This document shows, in pieces, positions 18,123 through 27,145 of a stretch of DNA of 64,000 nucleotides. The translations under genes and the position numbers were made by a program. The first letter of the stretch is position 1; each line of letters begins with the position of its first letter. Under the pieces are notes generated by a model, which searched no databases, was not told the origin of the DNA, and saw only the letters and a program-made list of their open reading frames with translations. The DNA is from Natronoglycomyces albus (GTDB lineage Bacteria > Actinomycetota > Actinomycetes > Mycobacteriales > Micromonosporaceae): the NCBI RefSeq assembly GCF_016925535.1, contig NZ_CP070496.1, positions 3,162,001-3,226,000 of the forward strand, read 5' to 3'.

Positions 18123-18299
18123 CTAGTCAGGTACGCAGCAGTAAAGCAAGGCGGTCATGGTGGTCCCTGAGGTGATATCGCCAGCGTCGATGAGTCGGCG
18201 GTCCAGGTGGCGTCCGTCGGGCAGCTCAATATCAGCCGTGCGCCCGTGGACCCATTGGTCTTGGTACAAAGTTCGCTTGGAGTTGACCCGCCAGCGCAC
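18123..18299 (-). pseudogene. Truncated Nudix hydrolase remnant
   Basis: A 58-codon open frame (GTG at 18299, TAG at 18123-18125), too short to be a full gene. It reads VRWRVNSKRTLYQDQW, then ADIELPDGRHLDRRLI, which is how many actinobacterial Nudix hydrolases begin. The Nudix box itself (GX5EX7REUXEEXGU) is missing, because the frame ends in unrelated residues and a stop. It touches the first copy of the direct repeat on its upstream side. I read it as a gene cut by the rearrangement that brought in the repeats. Confidence 0.5.
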
Positions 18300-18327
18300 T
18301 ACGCTCCCAACTCAGCTAGTTGGGAAC

Positions 18328-18490
18328 CGGCCCGGTTCTGCCAGTCACGATTCACCACACGATCAAACCATCCGCGCGGCACATCTACGCCGCCTCGGCC
18401 ACTTCCCCACCGGTGGCAGCGGTGAGGAACTGATTACTACCTCAGTCGTAGATGCGCTGGTAACACCACCCCTTCGCCGGCGATTCCTCC
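18328..18490. repeat. ~160-bp direct repeat, copy 1
   Basis: Starts cggcccggttctgccagtca and runs through gaggaactgattactacctc and gtagatgcgctggtaacacc to ccttcgccgg. It matches 19426-19586 at roughly 90% by eye, same orientation, with a one-base length difference. Confidence 0.85.
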
Positions 18491-18758
18491 CAGTACAGGT
18501 TTGAACGCCTAAGTACACCCGGAAGCGGCATCAGCTCTAAATTGGGTCATCCAGTGTCGTGTGTACGACATTCGACACGGCGGAGGTGCGCCGGTCAGAG
18601 AATTGCTCGAAATAGGCTATATATGCCCTCATAAAGCAGTAACCCCGGGACATGCCGTAACAGAGGTCTACCGGGGCCTTCGGGAGGAATTTTACATGCC
18701 CCTGCCGAGGGGGCGCAAGTAACCATGCTGTCGAGAAAGAAAGGCATGGCTCACGGCC

Positions 18759-19418
18759 GTGCTTCCGCAGATAAATCCAGAATCCTCACCTCACCTCGAC
18801 ACTTTGTACCAACGTCTGTCACTCCCGCGCCTTAAAAGCTATTCAACGGCAGCTCAGAGCCCTATTGAGACTATGCGGCTGTACGACTGGAACATTGCAG
18901 CGTCGGCGGCCTTCTTCGCCGACCTACACAGATTCGAGGTCGTCCTACGAAACGCCCTACACTCCCATGCCGCCCGAGTCTTTTCAGAGAACTGGTTCGA
19001 CCGCCCGGACTTGCTCACTGAAAGGGGTCGTGCGGATGTCAATAAGGTCAAGACCCGAATCCGAGGCCCAATCTCGTCGGACGCGATCGTGTCCGAATTG
19101 AGCTTCGGGTTCTGGAGGTACTTGCTGTCGCATCGCTACGAGCAGACGCTGTGGACCCCGGCACTAAGACATGGGTTTCCCCACCTCCATCCACAAGCAC
19201 GCAAGGAAGTCGAGCGGCGGGTTAAGTACCTCAACGAGCTGCGCAACCGGATCGCCCATTGCGAACCGATACTCCGGCGCGATCTTGAGCAAGACCGAAA
19301 CGATCTCCTCTTGGTGGTTGGCTGGATTTGCCCCGAAGCCCGATCATGGATCGAATCGACCAGCGTCGTCCGGCAGTGTCTTCAAGCGAGGCCCGGACGG
19401 CTTTGGACCAAGCGTTAG
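18759..19418 (+). CDS. Abi-family (HEPN-type) abortive infection protein
   Basis: 219 residues, GTG start with uncertain exact position. ELSFGFWRYLLSHRYEQTLW in the middle and YLNELRNRIAHCEPI near residue 165 are the landmarks of the Abi_2 / Abi-like family. RNRIAH is the R-x4-H motif of HEPN ribonucleases, which in related systems cut RNA to stop growth of phage-infected cells. The protein is soluble. No antitoxin or second component is adjacent, so it is a solitary Abi-type gene. It is framed by the two ~160-bp direct repeats, suggesting a recently gained defence gene. Confidence 0.8.
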   Translation: MLPQINPESSPHLDTLYQRLSLPRLKSYSTAAQSPIETMRLYDWNIAASAAFFADLHRFEVVLRNALHSHAARVFSENWFDRPDLLTERGRADVNKVKTRIRGPISSDAIVSELSFGFWRYLLSHRYEQTLWTPALRHGFPHLHPQARKEVERRVKYLNELRNRIAHCEPILRRDLEQDRNDLLLVVGWICPEARSWIESTSVVRQCLQARPGRLWTKR

Positions 19419-19724
19419 TCCACATCGGCCCGGTTCTGCCAGTCAGGATTCACCACACGATCAATCGTCCACGCGGCACATCTACGCCACCTCGGCCACT
19501 TCCCCACCGGCGGCAGCGGTGAGGAACTGATTACTACCTCGGTCGTAGATGCGCTGGTAACACCACCCCTTCGCCGGTGACCCCTCCCGTACCTCACTGG
19601 TACTGTCGGCGGTTAAATAAAGAGGCAACACGGACGTTCCCCGCGCGGGGATGACCCCGTCGTCGCGGGCACTTTGGCGGCGGGCAGGCAGGGCACACAT
19701 CTTCGATAAGGACAATCGCACAGA
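19419..19724. other. Intergenic stretch made up mostly of repeat copy 2
   Basis: 306 bp: the second direct repeat followed by about 140 bp up to the glycerophosphotransferase gene, which should include its promoter. Otherwise nothing recognisable. Confidence 0.5.
19426..19586. repeat. ~160-bp direct repeat, copy 2
   Basis: Second copy of the repeat at 18328-18490, lying 7 bp after the Abi stop codon. Read on the minus strand this copy keeps an open frame (GWCYQRIYDRGSNQFLTAAA), whereas in copy 1 the same frame has a stop after IYD. The family is not recognised. Confidence 0.85.
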
Positions 19725-21413
19725 ATGTTTCGTCGCTTCCCCCCCAAACTGCTGTACGTACTGAGCACCTCCAGCTTGGCCGTACTGGGTCTCGCCGTGG
19801 CCCTCACCACGGCCCAGGCGTGGCTGGCCATCGCATTCGCGCTGGCCGCCCTGGTCCTGTCCTGGACGCAGCACCGCTGGGACGGTCTGGGAGAAAACCT
19901 CACCCCACGCTGCCTCGCGGTCGCGGCGCTCTTGACGACCACGCTGAGAACCTCCGACTCCGTCGACCTCCCGCTGCTGGTCACCGGCGTGATGCTGCTG
20001 GGAATCATCGCGCTGGAACAAGTTCTCTATGTCGCCGTCACGACCAATAACTTGCATACGTTGCGGTTGCCCATTGAGCGCACGGTGATGAGCCGCGTCA
20101 TCGGCCCCCGTAACACCTACCGTCTCGTCACCGCGCTGACTGGGGTGGTCGCCGCCGCCACCATCGCGTCCTTGACTATCGGCTCGACGGCTCTTTCGCT
20201 AGCGGCCGGGGCCCTCGTGCTCGCCTCCGGGGTAGCGTTCCTCGCCTGCATGGCGCTGGCTTGGAAGCAGCGACGCAGCGCCGCCCACGCCGGGGATGCC
20301 GCCGTGTACCAGGCTGTGGCCGACTATCGCCCGCGGTTCGCCATCCACTTCGCCGGACCGGCCGGTTCGGAGTATCAGTTGCTCATGTGGCTGCCCTATT
20401 TCGACCAGTTGGGTGACAACTACCTGATCATCATGCGCGACCTGGTTTTGTTTGACCGCATCTCAAAAGCCACCGATGCGCCGATTGTCATCGCTCCGGG
20501 TATTTCCCAGGTCGAGAAGTTGCTGTGCCCGAGCGTGAAGTCGGTTTTCTACGTCAACCACGCGATGCAAAATTCGCAGTTGATTCGCTTCGGGCACTTG
20601 ACGCATATTCAGCTCATGCACGGCGATTCCGATAAGGCGGTCAGCCGTAACCCGGTATCGGCCATGTATGACCAGGTGTTCGTCGCCGGGCAGGCCGGGA
20701 TCGACCGCTATCACAACCACGGCGTGGATATCCCTGAGCGCAAGTTCCGCATCGTGGGCCGTCCCCAACTGCACCCGATCACTGTCGGGCCCCGCGCCCG
20801 GGCCGAGGGCGAGAAGCCCATCGTGTTGTATACGCCCACGTGGACGGGCCTGTCTGCGGACGCGAACTATTCGTCGTTGCATATCAGCCGTCACATCATC
20901 AAGGAGCTGTTGAGCCGCGATGTGGTGGTGTGGTTGCGCAACCACCCTTATACGACCTACAACGCCGCCTCGGCGCGGCAGCTGACCGAAATTGAGGAAA
21001 TGCTGGAGGCTGACGCGGCCGCGACGGGCCGAGCGCACCGCTGGGGTGAGGCGACCTCAGGTGCGGTGTCGTTGGCCGATTGCATCAATGCCGCTGATGT
21101 GGCCATCTCCGATATCAGTGGTGCGGCCTCGGACTGGATGTATTCCAATAAGCCGTTTGCGCTGACCGACCCGTTGAATAAAGGGGATGACTACGAGAAG
21201 GACTTCCCCATAAGTCGCGCCGCCTATGTGATCGATTCGCAAGCGAGCAATATCGCCGCTGTCGTCACCGAGCTGTTGGAAACCGATTCGCTAGCCCAGG
21301 TTCGCAGCGAGACGCGGCTGTACTACTTGGGCGACATTGACCCCAACAAGTGCGTCGAGCATTTCCTTGACCACGCCCGGGCCACCTACGCAGCGGAGGC
21401 GACGCCTCGGTGA
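19725..21413 (+). CDS. CDP-glycerol glycerophosphotransferase-like (TagB/TagF-type) enzyme with membrane N terminus
   Basis: 562 residues. Residues ~1-190 contain four to six hydrophobic helices (VLSTSSLAVLGLAVALTTA; GVVAAATIASLTIGSTALS), so the protein is tethered to the membrane. The rest is a GT-B polymerase of the teichoic-acid family: IQLMHGDSDKAVSRNP carries the catalytic histidine, VLYTPTWTG and WLRNHPYTTYN the mid-domain, and DVAISDISGAASDWMYSNKP the CDP-ribitol/glycerol phosphate site. It transfers polyol-phosphate units from a CDP-polyol to a lipid-linked acceptor. It opens the surface-polymer locus. Whether glycerol, ribitol or another alcohol is used cannot be read from the sequence. 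Confidence 0.88.
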   Translation: MFRRFPPKLLYVLSTSSLAVLGLAVALTTAQAWLAIAFALAALVLSWTQHRWDGLGENLTPRCLAVAALLTTTLRTSDSVDLPLLVTGVMLLGIIALEQVLYVAVTTNNLHTLRLPIERTVMSRVIGPRNTYRLVTALTGVVAAATIASLTIGSTALSLAAGALVLASGVAFLACMALAWKQRRSAAHAGDAAVYQAVADYRPRFAIHFAGPAGSEYQLLMWLPYFDQLGDNYLIIMRDLVLFDRISKATDAPIVIAPGISQVEKLLCPSVKSVFYVNHAMQNSQLIRFGHLTHIQLMHGDSDKAVSRNPVSAMYDQVFVAGQAGIDRYHNHGVDIPERKFRIVGRPQLHPITVGPRARAEGEKPIVLYTPTWTGLSADANYSSLHISRHIIKELLSRDVVVWLRNHPYTTYNAASARQLTEIEEMLEADAAATGRAHRWGEATSGAVSLADCINAADVAISDISGAASDWMYSNKPFALTDPLNKGDDYEKDFPISRAAYVIDSQASNIAAVVTELLETDSLAQVRSETRLYYLGDIDPNKCVEHFLDHARATYAAEATPR

Positions 21414-21874
21414 TCGCTGAGGCCCCTCCTCGGGGTGGGCTTTAGGTGTCGCATTCGCGGTAGGCCAGGCCCGACCGGGACACGGTGATCTGGCACCGCG
21501 TAGGCGCATAGTGGCCCACGAGTACCATCAGGGATTACCTCACCTCCCCCTCGCCACACAACTAAGAGGGCTACTAGCTGCATAAACAGCCCATACTTTC
21601 GCAAATTTGTGGCAAACGGCGCTCTACGGGCACGTGACGAAACACCACCATCGCGCGGTAGGATCAATCCGGAACGTTCACACCATGGCGGTGTCACTCC
21701 GCGACCCCTTTGGGCGCGGACTCATTGACGTTATGGAGTAACCACAGTCAAGAGGAACCGCAGGACGGCGCTGCTAACCCGCTCCCACCTGGCCTGGCCT
21801 CCGATTGCGCGACTCCACCCAGAAGCAGGCCCACAAGGCCACATGCTGCGACTTCGCAAGCTGAGGAGCATAAG
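21414..21874. promoter_or_regulatory. Intergenic leader upstream of the phosphonate operon
   Basis: About 460 bp with no convincing gene; it must carry the promoter of the PEP-mutase operon. A weak GC hairpin (aggcccctcctcggggtgggctt, just after 21413) may end the upstream transcript. A long frame open from 21710 into the PEP mutase is not used, because the SD lies at 21863-21868. Confidence 0.4.
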
Positions 21875-23188
21875 TTGTCCACGAAACCGACTGTCTATGT
21901 CGGGATGAGCGCCGACCTCATCCACCCCGGCCACATGAACATTCTCGCCAAGGCCGCACAACTGGGTGATGTCACGATCGGCCTGCTCACTGACGCCGCC
22001 ATCGCCAGCTACAAACGACTCCCCCACATGACGTTCGACCAGCGCCGCGCCGTAGTCGAAAACATCAAAGGCGTCGAGCGCGTCATCGCACAAGAAACGC
22101 TGGACTACGTTCCCAATCTCAAGCAAATTCGGCCCGACTACGTCGTCCACGGCGACGACTGGAAGACCGGTGTCCAGAAGAAAACCCGCCAAAGGGTCAT
22201 CGACACCCTGGCCGAATGGGGCGGCGAACTAGTCGAAATTCCCTACACCGAGGGCATCTCCTCCACCCAACTCAACGCCTCGGTCAAGCAAATCGGCACG
22301 ACTCCGAACGTGCGCATGGCGCGGCTACGCCGCCTTATCGACTCCAAACCGATCGTGCGAGTCCTGGAGACCCACTCCGGTATCAGCGGCCTCATCGCCG
22401 AAACCGCCAGCACGCAACGCGACGGGCAGACCGTGGAGTTCGACGGCATGTGGTCCTCCTCGCTGACCGACTCGACCTCGCGCGGCAAGCCCGACATCGA
22501 AGCGGTCGACATCACCTCGCGTCTAAACACGATCAACGAAATCTTCGAAGTCACCACGAAGCCGCTGATCTTCGACGGTGACACCGGAGGCAAGCCCGAA
22601 CACCTCGGGTTCACGGTGCGGTCGCTGGAACGCCTCGGCGTCTCGGCGATCATCATCGAGGACAAAGAAGGCCTCAAGCGCAACTCGCTGTACGGCAACG
22701 ATGTGGCGCAGACCCAATCGAGCATTGACGACTTCTGCCACCGCCTCAAAGTCGCGAAGAACTCCCAAGTCACCCGCGACTTCATGGTGATCGCGCGGAT
22801 TGAGTCGCTCATCCTCGAACAGGGCCTCGACGACGCGCTAGAGCGCGCGAAGGCATACATCGAGATCGGCGGAGCCGACGGGATCATGATCCACTCGCGG
22901 CAAAACGACCCACAAGAAGTCTTCGACTTCTGCGACGCCTACGCCAAGTTCGAAAACCGCAAGCCGCTAGTAGTCGTGCCCACCTCATTCCGGCAAGCCA
23001 CCGAAGAGGAACTGGCCGCCCGGGGAGTCAACGTCGTCATCTACGCCAACCACATGATGCGGGCCGCCTACCCAGCCATGTCCAAAGTCGCCCACACCAT
23101 CCTGGAAGCGGGCCGAGCCCTCGAGGCCGACCCGTACATCGCCAACATCAAAGACGCGCTGGCGATCATCCCGGAGAATGAGGCGTAA
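21875..23188 (+). CDS. Cytidylyltransferase-PEP mutase fusion
   Basis: Starts at TTG 21875 with gaggag 6 nt upstream; 437 residues. Residues ~1-130 form a GCT/TagD-type cytidylyltransferase ([17 protein letters not shown] with Hx[12 protein letters not shown]). Residues ~145-437 form a PEP mutase (PF13714-type isocitrate-lyase fold): [21 protein letters not shown], the diagnostic [10 protein letters not shown] (EDKx5NS), and DGIMIHSR. The mutase converts PEP into phosphonopyruvate, the entry reaction of almost all phosphonate synthesis. The fused domain probably loads CMP onto the final phosphonate or its alcohol. It overlaps the decarboxylase start by one base. Confidence 0.95.
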   Translation: MSTKPTVYVGMSADLIHPGHMNILAKAAQLGDVTIGLLTDAAIASYKRLPHMTFDQRRAVVENIKGVERVIAQETLDYVPNLKQIRPDYVVHGDDWKTGVQKKTRQRVIDTLAEWGGELVEIPYTEGISSTQLNASVKQIGTTPNVRMARLRRLIDSKPIVRVLETHSGISGLIAETASTQRDGQTVEFDGMWSSSLTDSTSRGKPDIEAVDITSRLNTINEIFEVTTKPLIFDGDTGGKPEHLGFTVRSLERLGVSAIIIEDKEGLKRNSLYGNDVAQTQSSIDDFCHRLKVAKNSQVTRDFMVIARIESLILEQGLDDALERAKAYIEIGGADGIMIHSRQNDPQEVFDFCDAYAKFENRKPLVVVPTSFRQATEEELAARGVNVVIYANHMMRAAYPAMSKVAHTILEAGRALEADPYIANIKDALAIIPENEA

Positions 23189-24315
23189 TGATCGAACCGT
23201 ACGCATTCGTTGACCAGCTGACGCGGCGCGGGGTGTCCCTGTACACGGGCGTGCCGGACAGCTTGTTGAAGCAGCTGGGCAGCCACATTCAGGCAACATT
23301 GCCGCGCGAACAACATGTCATCTGCGCCAACGAGGGCGCGGCGGTGGGCCTAGCGATCGGGCACTACTTGCAAACGTCCACCCCAGCGATGGTCTATTTG
23401 CAAAACTCCGGCTTTGGCAACCTGGTCAACCCGGTGTTGTCGCTAGCCGACCCGGACGTGTACGGCGTGCCAATGGTGATCGTGGTCGGGTGGCGCGGCC
23501 AACCCGGGGTCAAGGACGAGCCCCAGCACGTCAAACAAGGCAAAGTACAAGAAGCGCTGCTGGAGGCGTTGGATCTGCCATGGGCGATGCTGCCCAAGGA
23601 CCCGGCCGAGGCGGAGAAGGCCGTCGACCTGGCCTATGACACGGCCATGGAGCACTCGACCCCGTATTTCCTGCTGGTGGAAAAGGGCACCTTTAGCGAC
23701 GGAATCCAGGTCGAGCAGGCCACCCCGGAGCTACCCAGCCGAGAAGACGCACTCATCGCCGCAGCCGACGCGGTCGGCACCGAGTCCGCCATCATCTCCA
23801 CCACCGGCATGCTCAGCCGCGAGCTGTTCGAGTACCGCGAGCGCGCCGGAGAATCCGCCGACCGTGACTTCCTCACCGTTGGCGGAATGGGCCACGCCTC
23901 ATCAATCGCCCTGGGGGTGGCCAAAGCCGCCCCAGAACGCGAAACCTGGTGTTTCGACGGAGATGGGGCACTGCTGATGCACATGGGGTCGCTACCGGTG
24001 ATCGCCGACCACGCGGGCGAGAACTATTTCCACCTGGTGTTCAACAATGGGGTCCACGATTCCGTTGGCGGGCAACCGACCTCAGCGGCCGCGATGGACA
24101 TGGCTCAGACGGCGCTGGCGGTGGGTTACCGTTGGGCTCAGACCACCTCTGAGCTGTCACAACTCCCGAGACTGATCGCCCAAATGCGCGCCGCTGGAGG
24201 CCCCGCACTGCTGGAACTACAGGTAAAGCCGGGTAACCGCGCGGGTATTGGACGTCCCACGAGGACCCCACGCCAGACAAAGACCGCTTTCATGCAAGCT
24301 TTGCGTGACCATTGA
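23188..24315 (+). CDS. Phosphonopyruvate decarboxylase
   Basis: 375 residues. Thiamine-diphosphate enzyme that decarboxylates phosphonopyruvate to phosphonoacetaldehyde, the step that drives the unfavourable PEP mutase reaction forward. N-terminal pyrimidine-binding domain: YTGVPDSLLKQL, ANEGAAVGLAIGHYL, YLQNSGFGNLVNP, GWRGQPGVKDEPQH. C-terminal pyrophosphate domain: GGMGHASSIALGVAK, FDGDGALLMHMGSLP and FNNGVHDSVGGQPT (GDG...NN Mg-TPP motif). Complete and closely coupled to the mutase. Confidence 0.95.
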   Translation: MIEPYAFVDQLTRRGVSLYTGVPDSLLKQLGSHIQATLPREQHVICANEGAAVGLAIGHYLQTSTPAMVYLQNSGFGNLVNPVLSLADPDVYGVPMVIVVGWRGQPGVKDEPQHVKQGKVQEALLEALDLPWAMLPKDPAEAEKAVDLAYDTAMEHSTPYFLLVEKGTFSDGIQVEQATPELPSREDALIAAADAVGTESAIISTTGMLSRELFEYRERAGESADRDFLTVGGMGHASSIALGVAKAAPERETWCFDGDGALLMHMGSLPVIADHAGENYFHLVFNNGVHDSVGGQPTSAAAMDMAQTALAVGYRWAQTTSELSQLPRLIAQMRAAGGPALLELQVKPGNRAGIGRPTRTPRQTKTAFMQALRDH

Positions 24316-24355
24316 GTCTGAGATGACCCCTACGACCATGATCGGGAAGTGACCT

Positions 24356-25510
24356 ATGTCTGCCTTGGCCGACCGCGATATTCGCTTCGGAGACAACACG
24401 ATTGCCATGGCCCCCAATGTGGTGCGTCAGCTTGGGGCGACCCGGGTGCTGGTTGTGTGTGGGAAGAATTCCTTCACCGCCTCGGGCGCGGAGGCGATCG
24501 TGCCGGAGCTGGAGAACGTGGCGCAGGTGCGGCGCTGGAACGACTTCCGAGCCAACACCGACGCCGCCGACCTCATCGTGGGTTTGCGCATCGTGGAAGA
24601 GTTCCAGCCCGATGCCATTCTCGCCGTCGGCGGCGGTTCGGCAATGGACATGGCGAAACTGCTGTGCGGATACCGTGGCGTGACCGATAAGAAGTTGCTT
24701 GAGGACGCGATCCGCGCCGGAGGCACGGTTAGTCGGACCAATACCGCGCTCATTCTCGCCCCCACCACCAGCGGCTCTGGGGCCGAAGCGACGCACTTTG
24801 GCGTGGTCTACATCGGCGCGGACAAGTACTCCATCGGCGGGCCCACGATTCTGCCCGATGTGGTGTTGCTGGACCCGTCATTGACCTTGAGCGGTTCGGA
24901 TTACCAGCGAGCCACCTCGGGCGTGGACGCTCTGGCGCAGGCGATCGAGGCCCTTTGGGCGGTCGACGCGACCGACGAAAGCCACGCGTTCGCGCTCCAG
25001 GCGCTACCGTTGCTGGCTGGCTCGCTGGAAGCCTACGTGAAAAGCCCCTCGGCAAAGGCCGCCCGTGACATGGCCTTGGGATCGTACCTGGCTGGGCGAG
25101 CGATCGACATCGCCAAAACCACTGCGGCACACGCGCTCTCGTACGGAATCACGAAAACCTACGGGCTCAGCCACGGACACGCCGTCGCCGTCACTCTGGG
25201 GTCCTTTATCGAACAGCATGCCGAGGCTTCGGCCTCCCGGCTGCAAGACGCGGTGGACCCCATGGCACACCGCCAGGCGATGGATGAGGTCTTGGCGGCC
25301 CTAGGCGCGGCAAACGCCGCCGAGGCCAAGGAGTCGTGGGCGGAACTGTTGCAGCGCATCGGCTTGGACGCCAGCCTCACCAACGCCGGGGCACGCCGAA
25401 CCGAGGACCGCCACAAACTGGCGAACTCGGTAAACCTAGACCGGCTGGGCAATAACCCGGTGAAGTTCACTCTCGATGAACTGGCCGAGCTGCTGATCGA
25501 CCTGCCGTGA
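24356..25510 (+). CDS. Iron-containing alcohol dehydrogenase, probable phosphonoacetaldehyde reductase
   Basis: 384 residues of the Fe-ADH family; SD ggaagtga upstream. NAD(P) site GGGSAMDMAKLL; metal region SGVDALAQAIEALW and AAHALSYGITKTYGLSHGHA. The first metal histidine (usually DALxHAIE) is Gln here, while the Asp and the two later histidines are kept. In phosphonate clusters this family reduces phosphonoacetaldehyde to 2-hydroxyethylphosphonate (HEP), and the position right after the mutase and decarboxylase supports that role. The operon ends at the terminator 25629-25659. Confidence 0.88.
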   Translation: MSALADRDIRFGDNTIAMAPNVVRQLGATRVLVVCGKNSFTASGAEAIVPELENVAQVRRWNDFRANTDAADLIVGLRIVEEFQPDAILAVGGGSAMDMAKLLCGYRGVTDKKLLEDAIRAGGTVSRTNTALILAPTTSGSGAEATHFGVVYIGADKYSIGGPTILPDVVLLDPSLTLSGSDYQRATSGVDALAQAIEALWAVDATDESHAFALQALPLLAGSLEAYVKSPSAKAARDMALGSYLAGRAIDIAKTTAAHALSYGITKTYGLSHGHAVAVTLGSFIEQHAEASASRLQDAVDPMAHRQAMDEVLAALGAANAAEAKESWAELLQRIGLDASLTNAGARRTEDRHKLANSVNLDRLGNNPVKFTLDELAELLIDLP

Positions 25511-25628
25511 CATCCACGGCCTCGATCCAACACTGAGCGACGCTGCGGTTTGAGCTCGGCTCGACAATCCGCAAAAGGGCTGAGCCCGTCGATGACGCAG
25601 TCACTTCGCAGGGTCCCGAATGCCAAGC

Positions 25629-25659
25629 ACCGAGGCCGCACAACACATGCGGCCTCGGT
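25629..25659 (+). terminator. Terminator of the phosphonate operon
   Basis: Perfect 12-bp stem accgaggccgca / tgcggcctcggt (25629-25640 / 25648-25659) with a 7-nt loop, before repeat copy C and between convergent genes. It can act in both directions. Confidence 0.75.
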
Positions 25660-25668
25660 CAAGTCTCC

Positions 25669-25765
25669 AGGCTTATGTAAAAGGGCGGCTTCATGACCGC
25701 AGGAGGCGACGTTTACTCAGGTAAACGAGCCGACGAGAACACCGAAAGCCCATTTGCATAAGCCT
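25669..25765. repeat. GTTTAC intergenic element, copy C
   Basis: 97 bp with the cleanest inverted ends, aggcttatgtaaa (25669-25681) and tttgcataagcct (25753-25765). The core has gaccgcaggaggcgac, the hairpin gtttac-tcag-gtaaac and gagccgacgagaacaccgaaag. It sits between the convergent ends of the phosphonate operon and the HIT gene. Confidence 0.85.
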
Positions 25766-25798
25766 CGTCGTAGTCGCTCGGCCAGGACCGACCGATAC

Positions 25799-26260
25799 CT
25801 ATTCCTCTGAGGAAGACTTCTCGCTTAGTTCGGAACGAATCACGCCTACCAGCTCGGCCAGGATGATCTCGTCCTTGACGACCTCGCCGCCGAAGTTCGG
25901 CGGGCCCGGCCAGTCCGCGTCAACCCACGGTCGACCGAACGCATCCTTTGTGTACTCGTAGCGCGGCAAGACGTGAAAGTGAACGATGGGGTCCTTCATC
26001 ATCAGGCATACCGCGTTGATGCGCACGGCTCCGAACAGTTCTTTTGCCACGTGCTCGGCCTCAGCCAGCATCGTGCCCATCTCCTCGGAGTCCTGCGAGT
26101 CCAGCTCCGCGAAAGTCTCATGCCCCAGTTTCGAACTGAGCACCATCGACCCGAGCGTGATCTGAGCGGGCCGCACCGACAGAATCCAGCGCTCGGATTC
26201 GTAAACGGTCAACTCATCGAGACGAAAGGCGCTACGGAAGGCATCAAGTTCTTTACTCAT
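25799..26260 (-). CDS. HIT-family nucleotide hydrolase/transferase
   Basis: 153 residues. The histidine triad is seen as DPIVHFHVLPRY, with upstream FELDELTVYESERWILSV-like strands. HIT enzymes remove or transfer NMP groups. Encoded after a cytidylyltransferase (26368-26784) on the same strand, it could hydrolyse CMP adducts or recycle nucleotides from polymer synthesis; that is inference. The C terminus is charged (SELSEKSSSEE). No membrane segment. Confidence 0.85.
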   Translation of the reverse strand: MSKELDAFRSAFRLDELTVYESERWILSVRPAQITLGSMVLSSKLGHETFAELDSQDSEEMGTMLAEAEHVAKELFGAVRINAVCLMMKDPIVHFHVLPRYEYTKDAFGRPWVDADWPGPPNFGGEVVKDEIILAELVGVIRSELSEKSSSEE

Positions 26261-26367
26261 GTGCGGAGAATACCTTGCACATCTGGTTCAGAACGAGCCG
26301 TCGGCTCCAGCCATCACGCGAGTAATCCTCAATGGAGTTCGCGGGGGCCCAACGCGACGGGCCCGGT

Positions 26368-26784
26368 TTACTCCCCTGCGAGCAGCTTACGGCGCAGGGT
26401 GGAAGAGACGCCCTGCGTGTAGGGAAGGAACACGCAGTTCACGCCAACGTCCATAAGCTGTTTGCGGTAACCCTGGTACTTGTCGGAATCGAACCAGTCG
26501 TCGCCAACCACCCAAGTGTCAAACTGCAAACGCTCCCACATCTCGAACTTGTCTTGGGTGCGCTGCGGAATCGCCAGGTCCACGCCCTGGATATTGTTGA
26601 CGATCTCCAACCGCTCTTCAAAGGGAATCGTGGGCCGGATGTTCTTGTAGCTCTCCACCAGCTCATCGGTGCTCACCCCGACGATCAGCGTCTCACCCAG
26701 TTCGGCGGCACTTTTGAGGATGCGTAGATGCCCGACGTGAAACAGGTCGAAAGTGCCAGCGGTGTAGACGACTGGGCGCTTCAT
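26368..26784 (-). CDS. TagD-like glycerol-3-phosphate cytidylyltransferase
   Basis: 138 residues, normal length for the family. VYTAGTFDLFHVGHLRIL carries the HxGH nucleotide motif, RLEIVNNIQGVD and WVVGDDWFDSDKYQG bind CTP/substrate, and LPYTQGVSST is the closing RTxGISTT-like motif. It would make a CDP-polyol such as CDP-glycerol for the TagF-like transferase at 19725-21413. It is the second GCT-fold domain in the locus; the first is fused to PEP mutase, so the two probably activate different alcohols. Confidence 0.93.
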   Translation of the reverse strand: MKRPVVYTAGTFDLFHVGHLRILKSAAELGETLIVGVSTDELVESYKNIRPTIPFEERLEIVNNIQGVDLAIPQRTQDKFEMWERLQFDTWVVGDDWFDSDKYQGYRKQLMDVGVNCVFLPYTQGVSSTLRRKLLAGE

Positions 26785-27145
26785 AGATCAGGTCCCATCT
26801 GAGTTCGAGGTGGACGGCAGGAGCCAGATTATCACTGCGGCCATACGCAGTTGAGAAATAATTTCGATCCTTTAGGTGGGCCGAGAGCGCCACTGGTGAC
26901 GGGTGCGAAGCACAAAGCCCCAGTTAAGGTGGCTGGTGCCAGCCCGGTGGCGGGGCGGCGGCTAGCGCTGGGACCTCGGTGTCCCGACCATCTACGTTAC
27001 CGGGACGTAAGCCTTGAGGGAACGTAAGGTGTCGCTCTCCACGTTACCTGGGTCAAGATGGGGGCGAGCGCAGTCGCGAAACGACGTGACGCCGCACGCC
27101 CCAACCGTGCCATTACCGCCCGAAACTGCCCCTTTTCACCCATTC
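26785..27145. other. Intergenic region with short ACGTTACC/ACGTAAGG repeats
   Basis: About 360 bp upstream of the cytidylyltransferase. Around 26994-27048 the octamer acgttacc occurs twice (26994, 27041) with acgtaag twice in between, which could be a regulator site or chance. No gene seen. Confidence 0.4.

Larger units (their letters stand above)
18055..18758. other. Region with a gene remnant and repeat copy 1
   Basis: About 700 bp. It holds the Nudix remnant at 18123-18299 (minus), the first ~160-bp direct repeat (18328-18490), and ~270 bp leading to the Abi gene in which I see no feature beyond probable promoter sequence. Confidence 0.5.
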
